Source of the DNA: Catenaria anguillulae PL171
Taxonomy: Eukaryota > Blastocladiomycota > Blastocladiomycetes > Blastocladiales > Catenariaceae
Direction of reading: 5' to 3'
NCBI GenBank assembly: GCA_002102555.1
Contig: MCFL01000015.1
Location: forward strand, 468,521 to 532,520
DNA: 64,000 nucleotides
A program made the translations under genes and the position numbers. Below the pieces are notes generated by a model. It worked only from the letters and a program-made list of their open reading frames with translations, searched no databases and was not told the origin of the DNA. Positions 10,825-23,726 of this stretch are shown piece after piece; the first letter of the stretch is position 1; every line of letters starts with the position of its first letter.

Positions 10825-13791
10825 TCACCTGGGGCGGCTGACAAACGGCGGCAACGAAGAACTAAAATGAAACACACGTCCTTCCCGCATGTCGTCCAAA
10901 TCGTAAAACCCAGGCCCACCAGTGCAAGTACAACCGGGAATGCCGCAACGAGTGGGTCCCTTGGCGTGCTCGGCAACTAAGCGCTTGATAAACATCTTTG
11001 CCTCCCTGAGCATCTGCCAAGCCATATCAATCTCCTTTTCCGGATCCTTGATGCCCGTGAACCGGAGCGTGAAGGCATCGTTACACACCGTCTTGAGAAT
11101 GTGCCAGGCCACGTCCTTGAGCTCATGGTCCAGCACGTTAATGTGGTTGATCGGCGCATGAGACGTCATGGTGGGAAGGAGACGCGACCGAAGGTAGACG
11201 AGCATGCGCTGGGCTTGCAAGTGCAAGAGCAGCAGCGGAAACTTGAGCATGGGCTCGTTAATGGTGTACTGGGACCGGAATTGCGTCAAGAGATCCACCG
11301 TCGTCAACGACTTGCGCATAGACCGTCTCGCCGACGCAGGCAATGCCGATGCATATGCCTTGTTGTTGATGCCCTCGAGTACGGCATGTTCAAGCACGGG
11401 CAGCGTCTCGGTTGGCGCGGCCTCGTCGTACAGCCGCCACATGAGCGGATCACGCATGGGCAACATGGTCGGCGCGCCAAGCACGAGCGAGTCCATGGTC
11501 ATGGTGGTGCGCTCCACAAACTTGCGATACCGTCCGGAGCGGCGGCGCGTCTGAAGCGACTCTGCACGGTGCTTGAGGTTGACGCCATTCATCCCGCCCA
11601 CCATCGAAATGCAGTCCCACGTCTTTTGCAAATCGCGCGGCACGCGGCCGAAATAGGTTCGCTCGCACCCGACCAGGTCCATGAATTCGTCCATCAACGG
11701 CCACCATCCAATCTTGCCTCCTTCGCCCATATCGCCCTCCTCCTTGCCAACGCCGCCCAAGTTGGCCGCATGACACACATATGCAGCAAACAAGGTGCAC
11801 CTCCACTTGTCCGCAACGCCGACAGCCACCTCGCTCACCAGCAAATGCGCACGCGCAAGCACGTTGCCCGTGAACCATGGATGCACATTGAACACAGCAA
11901 GCGTCGAGTCGCGTAGTTCGCGCACTTGAGGCTGCAGGCCCTCGGCGAGATTGTACGCGGCAAAGGCCATGGTGTATTGCGTGGCCTTGAGGATCAAGTC
12001 AAACTCGACCGGATCGTACAGAATGCTGCCCTTTTTCGGCAGCGACTGTTGGTACCCAGACAGAGCAAGCATGTGTGGGAGCATGCCCTTTTGGAACTCT
12101 TTGCCGAAGCGCGGGCCTTGTGTTGCAGCGGACAAGGTGTCGGAAATGTCCAAGTAGAGTTGGACTGTGGTTAGGATTGAGAAAGGGACCAGGTCGTCTT
12201 GGGGCGAAAGTGATTTGAGGGTATTGAGTTCGCTGATGACGGGGCCAGGAAGGCCATTGAGGCTGTGAATCAGTGCAAGAGGGTGTCAGCCTTGAGCAGA
12301 TTGTGGAACAAATGAAGACGAGCAGCAGATGTACATCGGGCTCGTGCATTCATCGGCTGCCGAGTAAAGCGCTGCAAGGCAGTTGTACCAGGCCGCCATC
12401 TTGTCCATCTTCAAGTACTTGGAGCCGGGCTGGTCGCGCAACTTGGCCTTGACTTGTTCCTCGGTCAATTGGGCCATTCTGCTCTTGTTCTTGCCCCGAT
12501 GGAACCGCAACGCAATCCGAAACATGTCAACAAGCTCGTTGACGGCCAGATAAGTTACTTGACACAGCTCCCAGGCATCGGCCGCGGGCAGCGTCGTCGT
12601 CCCTTGACTTGCAGCACTGGTTGGCTCGCCCATAAGCATACGATCAAAAATCATTTGAGCGTAAACTTGTGGCTTGGCCATGAACGTTGGGTACATGTCC
12701 TTGAGCAGGTCGTGCTTGAGCTGCAACTTGTCGGCCGCCACCGTCGTTGTTGTGCCCGCGGCGTCAATCGAGAGCTCGCCGGCATCGTACATGCGCCAAG
12801 TGTCTTTGATGAACGAGCGCACCGTGTCGAGCTCGCGCAAGTAGTCCATGAAGGCAAGCATAAACTCGTCCTCATCGTCGTGCTGGATGCGGAACTGTGT
12901 GCGCTGTTGACGGCGGTCGCCCGGCTGCTTGCTGGTGGATCCCTTTTTGGACGTTTGGTTCTTCTTTTTGGCACCAGCCATCTTGACGGGTTTGCCCGCG
13001 AGCGTTTCTTGGACGAGGGCATACACCATGTCCCAATCCTCAGCTTCGCCCTCTTCGCCCTCGGGCCCATCGTTCGCATCGTCGCCCTCGCCATCTTCCA
13101 CGGTAAGTGCCGCAAAGCGGCTCTCAAGCAACTCGATGCCCGTCATCGGAGCTTGGTGAGCCTGTTGCTGCGCCGCCGCTGCATTTCGCCCAACACGAGG
13201 GGCGAGAATCGAGACCACCTTTTCCAGCACTTGGATGAAATGCTCGTGGGCACGGTTGCGCAAGTGCGTGACGGCATCCACCTTGGCAATTGGCGCCTTG
13301 ACCTCGTCGTCGGCTGTGGGCGACGGCGACCCGTTGCGAAACCAATCGGCGCATGTGCGCCGAGCAGCAATCGCCCGACACGCCCAATCGATCACGCGGG
13401 GAGGCACGGTCACGGGCGGATTGTCGACCTTGACGATGAACGAAGCCATGTCGACGAGCTGGGTCGTGGTCATGAGTGCCGTGACCACAGGGACGGGCGC
13501 CGAATCCGAATCGGATGATTCGTCGGCCTCGCCGGAAGAGCCTGCATCCTTTTTTGTCATGGCTTTGCGGGCCTTGCCCTTGAGACGCCCGCCGCCGCCG
13601 GCGCTCGTGCGAACCACGGTTTTGGGCGAGTTGAGGACAAAGCCGAGCAACTGCGCCGTTGCGCCGAGCCAGGACGCGAGGCGGTCCGTGTCGCGCTTGT
13701 ACCTCTGGTAGCTCGAGTAGAGGAACGAGGGCAGGCGCAGCGAGCCGGCGCCTTGGCTGTCGGGCAGCGTTGTGGATTGATGCACCGTCAT
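10825..13791 (-). CDS. DUF6604 domain protein, long form
   Basis: Exons 13791-12335 and 12262-10825 (intron 72 nt, phase 2) give 964 aa. The start (LPSFLYSSYQRYKRDTDRLA) continues with an RLKGKARK basic patch and a helical block ending in HLRNRAHEHFIQVLEKV. This matches DUF6604, a domain of unknown function seen N-terminally in many fungal and oomycete proteins. An acidic stretch (residues about 265-290) and a KKK-rich linker follow, then a long helical region without a named domain. No transmembrane segment or signal is seen, so it is probably cytosolic. Its second half is duplicated as the relic at 7670-9320. The ATG at 13791 was preferred to the non-ATG extension upstream. The last codons overlap a possible GTGAGC donor, so a further 3' exon is possible. 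Function unknown. Confidence 0.75.
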
Positions 13792-14207
13792 GATGGGTCC
13801 GTCTCGAGTCTGTCTGAGTGTCTGAGTCGGACGCACTTTACGTTGCGTGTGTTGCGTTGACGTTGCCGTGATGCCGTGAGGGTCGAGCGGTCTCACATTA
13901 ATCTGTTTCACCACGGCCTATGTAGCTTGCTCTTGTATTTCATGCGATGCTCGAAATTTATACATGTACGCAAACAATAGGAGAAGCGACACGGTCGGTT
14001 CCAAGCGTGCCGTGAGAGGTGAGACCCACTGGCAGGGTGAGACCTGTCGGAAACATATCGGTGGTTGGTGAGACGGTAGTCGTTGAGGGCGGTCGCAGTC
14101 ACGCAGAGTCACACCACACAACACCTTTTGTACATGTGCGTACGACTCGTGGACGAAATACCTTCCCACCCACCCAACGTATGAATATACACAGTTAGCG
14201 CAATTGC
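13792..14207. other. Divergent promoter region
   Basis: Lies between the minus-strand DUF6604 gene and the plus-strand F-box gene, so it serves both. No gene or clear TATA box is seen. Confidence 0.4.
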
Positions 14208-15686
14208 ATGCCAGTACAGTCCCAGGATCATTGCATGGAGCCATTCTTGCCGTTCGACATTATCGACCTCGTCATCGATCACCTCGCCAAAGAAGCCACT
14301 CGCCAGCGTCCGCTCCTCGACGACGATGAACTCGCCACCTACAAAATCTACCTGACGACCTTGCTACGACTCGGGGCATCCTGTCAGACACTCCAGCGGT
14401 CGAGCCGCCGAGCTCTCTGGCGCTCTGTTGACTTGGATGTCAGTCCTCGCCAACCATCAGCCTCGAACAACGCCGGCGGCACAGAGTGCGGACCTGCAGA
14501 CTTGATTCACATTTCCGCCGTGTTTCCGTTCGACCTTTCTCTACCACTATGGTCAATATCCCCATCTTCAAATCCAGATGCACCAGAGCCGGTCATGGTC
14601 GCCACCTCGTCTGCATTCTCGCTTCCTGTCGACCACGTCCGCAAGCTCTCTGTTCTCGTCTACTCCTCGTCCCGCCGGGGCGTAAATTGGCAATTCAAAA
14701 CACTCATGTCCCTCCTCCGCCTCTTTCCCGGCCCTCTTCGATCTGTCCACATTCATGGCGTCACTTTACCCAACTCTGCACTGGCTCTTATTCTGTCGCA
14801 CCTCTCTGCACACCTTGTAACCTTCACCCTCTCGCAGCACGGCAAGGTCTTGTTTGATCAGTCCGATCCATCGGATCAATTCAACGACTGGGTGTACAAT
14901 CTCAACCACATCACTCTGCCCATGCTCGAGCGCATGTACTTTGAAGCCTGGCTCTCGCTACCCGACGAGCACACAAGTTCCAACGTGCAAGTCAAGTCGC
15001 TTCCCATCATGCCAGCCGCAACCACCGTCAACGTCAAAGCACGCACCGTCTCTTGTGATCTTGCATGCTCTGCTGCTCACGCCAACATGTTCTTTTGGGT
15101 CAAGCGCTGGTCGCCGCACTCCAACCCTGCTCCGACACTTGACTCGTGCCGGTTGCGCCATCTCGGAGTGTTTGTCGAAAAGGACCCGTTTCCCTTTGCC
15201 TTGCTCCCGCCAGCTGCCCTCGCCGCCATCCAGCACCTGCACATCAAAGCCGTCGTGCTTTCGCTTGCCGCGCCCTTTGCACACTTCCCCGTGTCGTCAA
15301 GCATGCCTGGCTTGCGCACACTCACACTGACAAACTTTTACGCAACGTCGCTCGCACACGTCCCCTGGTCACGCTTGTCGAATCTCGAGGCACTGACGCT
15401 TGCAGCAGACGCGGAAAACTTGGACCCGGCCGCCCTCGATTGCAACGGGTATGCTTTCGGCACACTGCCACTCGGTGGTGGCGGACAGATCCAGGTGGAT
15501 GTCGAGTTGCCATACCTACGCACTCTGAGCGTATCGCACGTTCAACTTGTGTATTCGCGGTCGACGAAATTGAAATTTCATTGCCCAAGGTTGACTCGAT
15601 TGGTTGCGGGCGACAAACACTTGCCAGAGATTGTTCCCGAGTCTGTTTTGGCCCAGGTGAGTGTCGAAGAGGTTTATTCCTCATGA
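14208..15686 (+). CDS. F-box/leucine-rich-like protein
   Basis: Single exon, 492 aa. The N-terminus EPFLPFDIIDLVIDHLAKE is an F-box-like helix pattern and is followed by CQTLQRSSRRALWRSV, typical of the F-box end. The rest has loosely spaced leucine-rich segments such as LRSVHIHGVTLPNSAL and LRTLTLTNFYATSL, as in fungal F-box proteins that present substrates to SCF ubiquitin ligases. The first ATG (14208) lies nine codons upstream of a second in-frame ATG at 14235, which may be the real start. The substrate cannot be predicted. Confidence 0.65.
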   Translation: MPVQSQDHCMEPFLPFDIIDLVIDHLAKEATRQRPLLDDDELATYKIYLTTLLRLGASCQTLQRSSRRALWRSVDLDVSPRQPSASNNAGGTECGPADLIHISAVFPFDLSLPLWSISPSSNPDAPEPVMVATSSAFSLPVDHVRKLSVLVYSSSRRGVNWQFKTLMSLLRLFPGPLRSVHIHGVTLPNSALALILSHLSAHLVTFTLSQHGKVLFDQSDPSDQFNDWVYNLNHITLPMLERMYFEAWLSLPDEHTSSNVQVKSLPIMPAATTVNVKARTVSCDLACSAAHANMFFWVKRWSPHSNPAPTLDSCRLRHLGVFVEKDPFPFALLPPAALAAIQHLHIKAVVLSLAAPFAHFPVSSSMPGLRTLTLTNFYATSLAHVPWSRLSNLEALTLAADAENLDPAALDCNGYAFGTLPLGGGGQIQVDVELPYLRTLSVSHVQLVYSRSTKLKFHCPRLTRLVAGDKHLPEIVPESVLAQVSVEEVYSS

Positions 15687-15900
15687 GTTCTTGTATCCAT
15701 ATTTACATTCCATGTTTCCTTGATGCTCTAGGCTTTTCATGGCTTTGCAAAGACGGAAATGAGGGAAAATGTTCCTTGATAAAGTATATACATAAGGGAC
15801 TTGAATGCAAACGACAAGCTATTCACAACAAACAGATACCCAATGGTCCGTTTTTGTACAACTTGAATATGTATGTACATTGAACCAGCCAGAGACGCCT

Positions 15901-18900
15901 CTACACAAGAGCCGTCTCGGCCTCCTCGTCCTGGGCATCCACCTCCCCCACCTCCTCAACGGCCTGATACCCGCCAATCATTTGGCCTTTTGGTAACACC
16001 CGCTCCTTTGGCAACACGCGCCGCTTGACCAGCTTGTAAACTTCGGAAAAGACCATAAACACCACGGCGCTCGCAACCACATAACCCCACTCGTACGTAA
16101 ACTCTGTGTGATGAAACACATGGTGGTTCACATACGGAATGTACGGCAAGGGCACAATCATGACCGCGCCAACCACAATGGCCCACAGCAGCAGCTTTGC
16201 CTCGGCCCACTTGTAATAAAACAGCGACCGGCGTGGGAACCGGCAGTTGATGGCGTGCACGAGCAACAGCATGCACAGCGTGACAAAAGCAACGCCTCGT
16301 GCACGGTATGCCACGTCGCATTCCACCGAGTACGCCTTGTTGCAGTTGGTGCCGTTGAGCGGCATCACCTCGTTGAGTGGCACTTTGGCGTGCACAAAGG
16401 CCACCAGGCAAAATACGAGCAGGGTTAGGCCGCCCATGGCGGTGCCGAGAATGCCCGTATCGGCAATGAATTCGTTGGTAAACACGCCGCCCGCGCGCGG
16501 CTTTACGCGCATGAGCTTGTCGCTGGCAGGTTCCATGGCCAGGGCGAGCGCAATCGGGGATGACGTGACCAGGTTGAGCCACAGGATTTGAATGGCAGAC
16601 ATGGGAAAGATGGGCTGGCCGAGGCCGTCGTGGAACACAAGGCCAACGACCAAAGCAAACACTTCGGCCACGTTGCTCGACAACAAGTGTCCGCTGTACT
16701 TTGTGATGTTGGCAAAGATCCGGCGTCCCTGCGCGACAGCCGTCACAATGCTCGAAAAGTTGTCATCCGACAACGTGATACACGATGCCTCTTTGGTCAC
16801 GTCCGCGCCACCCTGGCCCATGGCAATCCCAACGTCGGCAAACGCAATTGCCGGCGCGTCGTTGACGCCGTCGCCTGTCATGGCCACGTAGCATCCGCGG
16901 CGGTGCAGCGCCGAAACCATCTTGACCTTTGTTTCAGGCGAGCATCGGGCAATCACGAGTGGCAGGTTGGGCAGCGCGTCTAGCTCTTCATCCGAGAGGG
17001 AATCAAACTGCATGGAGGTCATGACGAGCGACTGTTCCTCGCGCGTGCCTGGAAGCGCCGTTGCTGGCAAGATGCCGATTTGGCGAGCAACTGTTGAATC
17101 CAAGTCCAGTTAGTGATGATCCAGACGGCAGAGAAATGGCGACATAACACAGAATAAAACGAACTCGAAGACGCAGAGATATGATGGTCACCCGTGATCA
17201 TATGCACTTTAATTCCGGCTTGATGGCAACCCGCAATGGCACCGGGCGTCTCTTTGCGTGGCGGATCTTGAATACCGACCAACCCAATAAGGACCAAGTT
17301 GCGCTCGTTCTCGTCACGGTGGTCGGCGTCTTGCATCTGGATAAGCAAATCGGACGTGGCCTCACGGCCAGGAACGCGGCGCATGGCCACGCACAGCACG
17401 CGCAAGCCTTCGCTGGCCATGGCCACGGTTTTGGCTTGGACGACCTCGTTGGCGTACGCTTGCGTCATGGGAACCACCGTGATCCCGTCAGTGTCAAGAT
17501 AGCCCGTGCAGCGTGGCAACACTGACTCAAGTGCACCCTTGGTGTACATGACGAGATCATGGCCCAGGCCATGAGCAAGGTCTCGATACACAACCGACAT
17601 GCGCTTGATGGTTGAGTCGAAAGGGTACTCGGCAAAAAACTGGTGAGAATAGCCAAGGAGCTGACCTTTGGCGTATCCATGGCGGTCAGCAACGACAGCG
17701 AGCGCAATTTCGGTCGTGTCTCCGGCGCCCTCGTACATATTGGTTGCAGAGTTGAGCGTTACCGAGCATGTGTTGCAGAGCCCGCAGAGTTCTAGGAAAG
17801 GCTTGAGCTTGTCCATGACCACCCCAACAATGCCACCCTCCTTGCTGAACGAACCGCTGACCTGGACATCAGTACCAAACAGCCAGCCCGTCACCATGGA
17901 CATGCGCCCCTCAGTGAGCGTGCCGGTCTTGTCGGAGCAAATGTTTGTGACCATGCCAAGCGCTTCGAGCGACACGAGCTTGCGCACAACGGCTTTTTCC
18001 TTCGCCATCTTGGAGACTCCCAATGCCATGGCAACGGTTGTCACGGCAGGCAAGCTTTCGGGCAAAATGGCAACCGCCGTGGCAATCGCGTAGAGGAGAA
18101 CTTGAGTGTCGGAAAAGTTCCACTTGTTGACCCAAAAGACGATGATGCCCAAGACAATGGCCATGAGAAAGCACCCAATCATCAAATTGCGCATGGTACG
18201 CTCGAGCGGCGTGAGAGCATTCTTAGAGACACCCGCTTTGACCGCCTCTGCAATCTTGCCAATCTCGGTGTTGATTCCTGTTCCCACAACGATCCCCTTG
18301 CCGCGGCCGTACGCAATCATGGTCGACTTGAAGCACGTGTTGCGACGGTCACCGAGCGGGCACTCGTCCACGATGGTGTCGCTCATCTTTCGAATGGCCA
18401 TGGGCTCGCCCGTGAGAATTGCTTCATTGGCTTGCAGATTCACGGTTTCAAACAAGCGCAAGTCGGCTGGAACATGGTCTCCCTCCTCGAGCTGCACAAT
18501 GTCACCAGGAACGAGATCTGCCGCTTGAATTTCTACCAATTTTCCGTTGCGATGCACAGCGGCTGTCGCAGCTGTCAACTTGCGCAGCGAGTCCATTTGC
18601 CGTTCCGACTTGAATTCTTGATGGAACGACAGATATGAGTTGGTGAGGATGATGAACATGAGTACAACAGACTTAACAGCATCGCCGGCAAGGGCCGCAA
18701 TCAAGAATGCGATGAACAAGACGGCATTCATGGAGTTGAAGACGGCGTTGGCGAGTACCCTGAGTGCGGACGCGCCAGCCGTTTCGCCAATTTGGTTTGG
18801 TCCGTACTCGGCCAAGCGGCGAGCAACTTCATCGGCATCGAGTCCGAGCGTCAAATCTAAGGGAATGCATCGCGTGTCGTCTTGGTTACTCATTGAATTG

Positions 18901-19141
18901 ATACGTTGATTCCTCCACGACTTTGGTGTCCGATCCGTGTCCAGGTCCATGGTCACCTTGACGCGTTTCATGCATATAGTTGCCAAATCGCACCTGTGTT
19001 GAGCTCGCGAGCGACCATGTCCACATCAATCCGGTAGTATTCAATATCATTCTTGCAGTGGAGGGCGATTGACTTCTTGCGAGTTGAAAAGCGTGAAATC
19101 GTCGACGACCACGTCCGAGTCAATGGGAGTGGGTGGTGCAT
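15901..19141 (-). CDS. P-type cation-transporting ATPase, ENA-like (type IID)
   Basis: Exons 19141-18994, 18856-17165 and 17090-15901 give 1009 aa, a usual length. Exon 1 ends VDMVARELNT and joins LTLGLDADEVARRLAEYGPN across a 137-nt intron that is open in one frame. The ATG inside it (18893) is therefore not the start. Visible motifs are SLRKL and LVPGDIVQLEEGDHVPADLR (actuator domain), ILPESLPAV in M4, ICSDKTGTLTEG with the phosphorylated Asp, MITGDH and MTGDGVNDAPA. The actuator loop reads TGEP where TGES is usual. The block VRKLVSLEALGMVTNICSDK resembles fungal ENA Na+/K+ exporters more than SERCA pumps. Intron 17091-17164 splits the TGDH region and joining it gives SSIARQIGI. Role: plasma or endomembrane export of Na+ or K+. 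The ion is inferred. Confidence 0.85.
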
Positions 19142-19547
19142 GTTGACGAGCAAGAGGTCGTTGGTGCAAGAAATGATAGGTTGATTGATGGTAACCTGAC
19201 TTGGACGATGTCCTATGAATCACCTGAGTCTCTGTTGTGGGTGTTCGATGTTGAATCGTTGATGGAAGAGGATCTGGTTCGCCTTTATAATATGTTTCCA
19301 GACTCTTGCCAGGAAATCTGGAAGGCCGGCAGAAGGGGGCTAAGCTGCTTGGAAGCGTACTCGTGACCCTGATGGAACACGTTCCCTTCTGGAGCACGCC
19401 ATCTAGAACATCGCAGAAAGCACACCCCCGAAGCACTCTAGGCATATTAATAAGTAAAGGATCGCATTGAGAATGATGATGCTGATATGTACATGACTTC
19501 CTGACAGCCTTGCCACAACTCCAGAGTTCGAACCATGGTGTCACTGC
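19142..19547. other. Upstream region of the ATPase and 3' side of the PPxY gene
   Basis: On the minus strand a TATAAAG-like box sits near 19288, about 145 nt upstream of the ATPase ATG. An open frame on the minus strand runs through here into the ATPase first exon in another frame. It looks like chance. Confidence 0.35.
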
Positions 19548-20201
19548 CTACCGACCGCTTGCCACCGAATCCCAATACGACGGTGGTGGATTATGCTCTA
19601 CCTCGACTGCCCTTGTGCTGCCATTTGCGCGAGAACCTCCCGCCGGCCCTGACCCCCGCCGACCCTCTGTCGCGCCGCTCCTTGATCCCAGCCGTGCAAA
19701 CGTCGGCGGCGGCGGTGATGGCAACAGCGGCGCCTGACTTGGATCGATCGACGTCGACTGGTGCATGAATGGCCCTCCTTGTCCCGCCGCCGGTACGTTA
19801 CCAGGCGCCGCGCGTGGCGGAGTCGGCACAGTCGGTGACTGCAAAAGTGCACGCTGATACTCAACTTGGCGCTGACTCGCCCTTGCTTGCTCGGTCCAAG
19901 GCTGCTGACTGGCATTGGATCCTGCGTGCTGGTTGAAGGAAGCCCATGGCGCAGGTGGTGATGGGCTTGTCAATGGTCGAGGCGGAGCGACCGGGGTTCG
20001 ATTGACGTTGGCGACTCTGATGCAGCAGCTGATGATGCCGACGAGGGCAAAACCAGTGAAGCCCAGGATCCAAAGGGTCATGAAGTTTTGCCGGCTCCGC
20101 TCAAAGTCCGATTCGAACGAAGTTGAGGGCCATGAGCTGCTTGAGGGCCAGGTCGAGAATGGGGCGGAAGCAGCGATGGTGGATTGCGGTAGGATGTACA
20201 T
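19548..20201 (-). CDS. Single-pass membrane protein with C-terminal PPxY motif
   Basis: Single exon, 217 aa. There is no cleavable signal. After about 45 Ser/Pro/Phe-rich residues comes one membrane segment (LWILGFTGFALVGIISCCI). The long, disordered Pro/Gln/Ala-rich tail ends in NPPPSYWDSVASGR. PPSY fits the PPxY ligand of WW domains such as those of the Rsp5/Nedd4 ubiquitin ligases. Fungal membrane adaptors with one helix and a terminal PPxY (for example Rcr1/Rcr2, Bsd2, Tre1) recruit Rsp5 for sorting of cargo. Such a role is inferred from layout only. The start at 20201 lies next to a GT-rich microsatellite. Confidence 0.6.
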   Translation of the reverse strand: MYILPQSTIAASAPFSTWPSSSSWPSTSFESDFERSRQNFMTLWILGFTGFALVGIISCCIRVANVNRTPVAPPRPLTSPSPPAPWASFNQHAGSNASQQPWTEQARASQRQVEYQRALLQSPTVPTPPRAAPGNVPAAGQGGPFMHQSTSIDPSQAPLLPSPPPPTFARLGSRSGATEGRRGSGPAGGSRANGSTRAVEVEHNPPPSYWDSVASGR

Positions 20202-20282
20202 TGTGTGTGTGCGTGTGTGTATTGTGTGTGAGTGTGTGAGTGTGTGAGTGTGTGAGTGTGTGTGTTTTGCGTCGTGTGTGTG
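20202..20282. repeat. GT/GA-rich microsatellite
   Basis: A run of GTGTGT and GTGTGTGA units lies directly upstream of the PPxY protein start and would fall in its 5' leader or promoter. Confidence 0.85.
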
Positions 20283-21483
20283 CTGGTTGCTGAGGACTTG
20301 ATCGATGCGTATATGTGGTTGGCATATGAGTGGACGTAAGGAATGAAAGGCGGGCCGCGCGGATTCTTATGGCATTTCTCTGGGCGTTGGAGGTGCAGTG
20401 TGAATGCATGCAACGTGTCCAGCTCTAGCATCATGCATGGGTACTGGTGCCAGGCACGCGCGCCAGGTAAGGTTCGCCCATGCTCCCAGTCCGAGTTACG
20501 TTGTTTCGTGACGCGAGACAAGGAACTGATCACGAGGGATGTTGACGCTCTGGGCAGCTGGGCGGTGTGCGTAGGTAAACGTTTTTGAGGTCAGTAGAAG
20601 GTAACGGACCCGTTCGCCACAGTGAGAGCCAGCCGACCAACCCTAGTTGAATTCATTCATGGCAACGTCGTTTGACCGTTTACGTGCACATATGCATGTG
20701 CGCTCACTGACCATGCTATCACGGTTCATCAGAGAACCCCTTGGTCACGGTGAAATAATGCAGCAGTGCGAAGCACTATGCCTTCCGTTCCACGATGGAA
20801 GCTGAACAGAGTCGAAGACGTTCCAGGCATGTAATGTGTACACAATAATCCGCATGATACAGTTCGCTTCTCCCGCCGGCGGCCAGCTGTCGACCTCGTG
20901 AGTCACAGGACTGCTTGAGAAACTCTGAAGCCAGACTGCTGTGAGCGAGTCGCGGGTTGGCTTGGCCGCGTCAGGTGACGAGACGCGTCGCAAAGGGGGG
21001 AAAATGAAGCGCGAAATTGGATTTCTCGCGGAATTGCCGATCGTTGAAGACTCGGCTTGACTTGCGGGCTGCTTGGCGGCCGGCGGCGGCAATGAAAATT
21101 GGGTCGGTCATGAAGAGATGGCCAGGTGATAGACCTGCTGACCTCATTCTTGTACGTCCAGTTCGTTGCTAACCGTAGGGAAACAGTAAACATGCAAAAG
21201 GCTGTGCGAGAAAGGCGGGAGCAAGCGTGCAATCGCGCAATCTGCAACGACAGAGAGGAAATCGAAATCGACGTGGAACCGGCCCGACGTGTCTCTCTGA
21301 AAAAGAAAGGTTCAAAACCCATCCGCTGCCCGCCCTACCTTCCTCCCTCTCACGGCTTGTTGCTGCAACCCTTGTGAACGCGCTCTGCTTCTTGCTTCTT
21401 GACACAACATCCGCTCTAAGCTCCGAGCTCCGCGCCTCCCCATTCCCTCAACGCTCCGTATCCCCATCTCCATCCGACCAACC
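20283..21483. other. Intergenic region, divergent promoters
   Basis: 1.2 kb between the PPxY gene (minus) and the subtilisin gene (plus). Short open frames on both strands show no family match. I see no gene or RNA. Confidence 0.4.
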
Positions 21484-23220
<1,737 letters not shown>

Positions 23221-23726
23221 ACGACGTTGGACGTTTTCCAGTTTCTTTTTTTCTCCCCCTGTGCATATTTACTCTCTCCTTTTCACTTTCCTCGGGCGTC
23301 GTTCGCGACGTGTCGAGCTGCTTGTATTTTCCTCCCATTACTTCATGCCTTGCGAATCGATCTCGAGTCTCTCGGGGTCCCATGCACATAATTCCCCTCT
23401 GAAATCCACTCTCTCCTCGCCCAAATCGCCCATGTCATGTTTTTTGGCCACTTGTTGTTGTTTCCCTTTGTCCTTGTGCAATGAAACATGTCCCGTTTGG
23501 AAGACAACTTTCTTCATGAACTGGACTGCCTCAGGCTAACCATGGTCAGGTATCGTTGCGTGCGAGATTGCTCGCATCATTGCATGTAGATAGGCAATAG
23601 CGATAGTGTGCGACCAAAACATAATACTTTTGGCGATATAGAAGCAATTATACGATACGATTGCTGCAAGCCTGAGGACAGCATCGGGTTGTAAGCGGTT
23701 CACCCGCTCAACGACTCACGTCAATT
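23221..23726. other. Intergenic region between convergent genes
   Basis: A T-rich stretch after the protease stop is probably its 3' untranslated region. No gene is seen. Confidence 0.5.

Noticed and set aside
12454-13518. A 354-codon plus-strand open frame opposite the DUF6604 gene
   Set aside because: It mirrors the codon bias of the real gene. The minus strand has the DUF6604 match and a consistent intron.
18850-18986. ATG at 18893 (MSNQDDTR) as the start of the P-type ATPase
   Set aside because: The sequence lies inside a 137-nt intron. Splicing 18994 to 18856 gives ELNTDLTLGL, the conserved family N-terminus.
19525-19540. A GTTCGAACC sequence that looks like a tRNA T-loop
   Set aside because: No matching acceptor stem, anticodon arm or D-arm could be found around it. 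No tRNA or rRNA gene was seen in the window.
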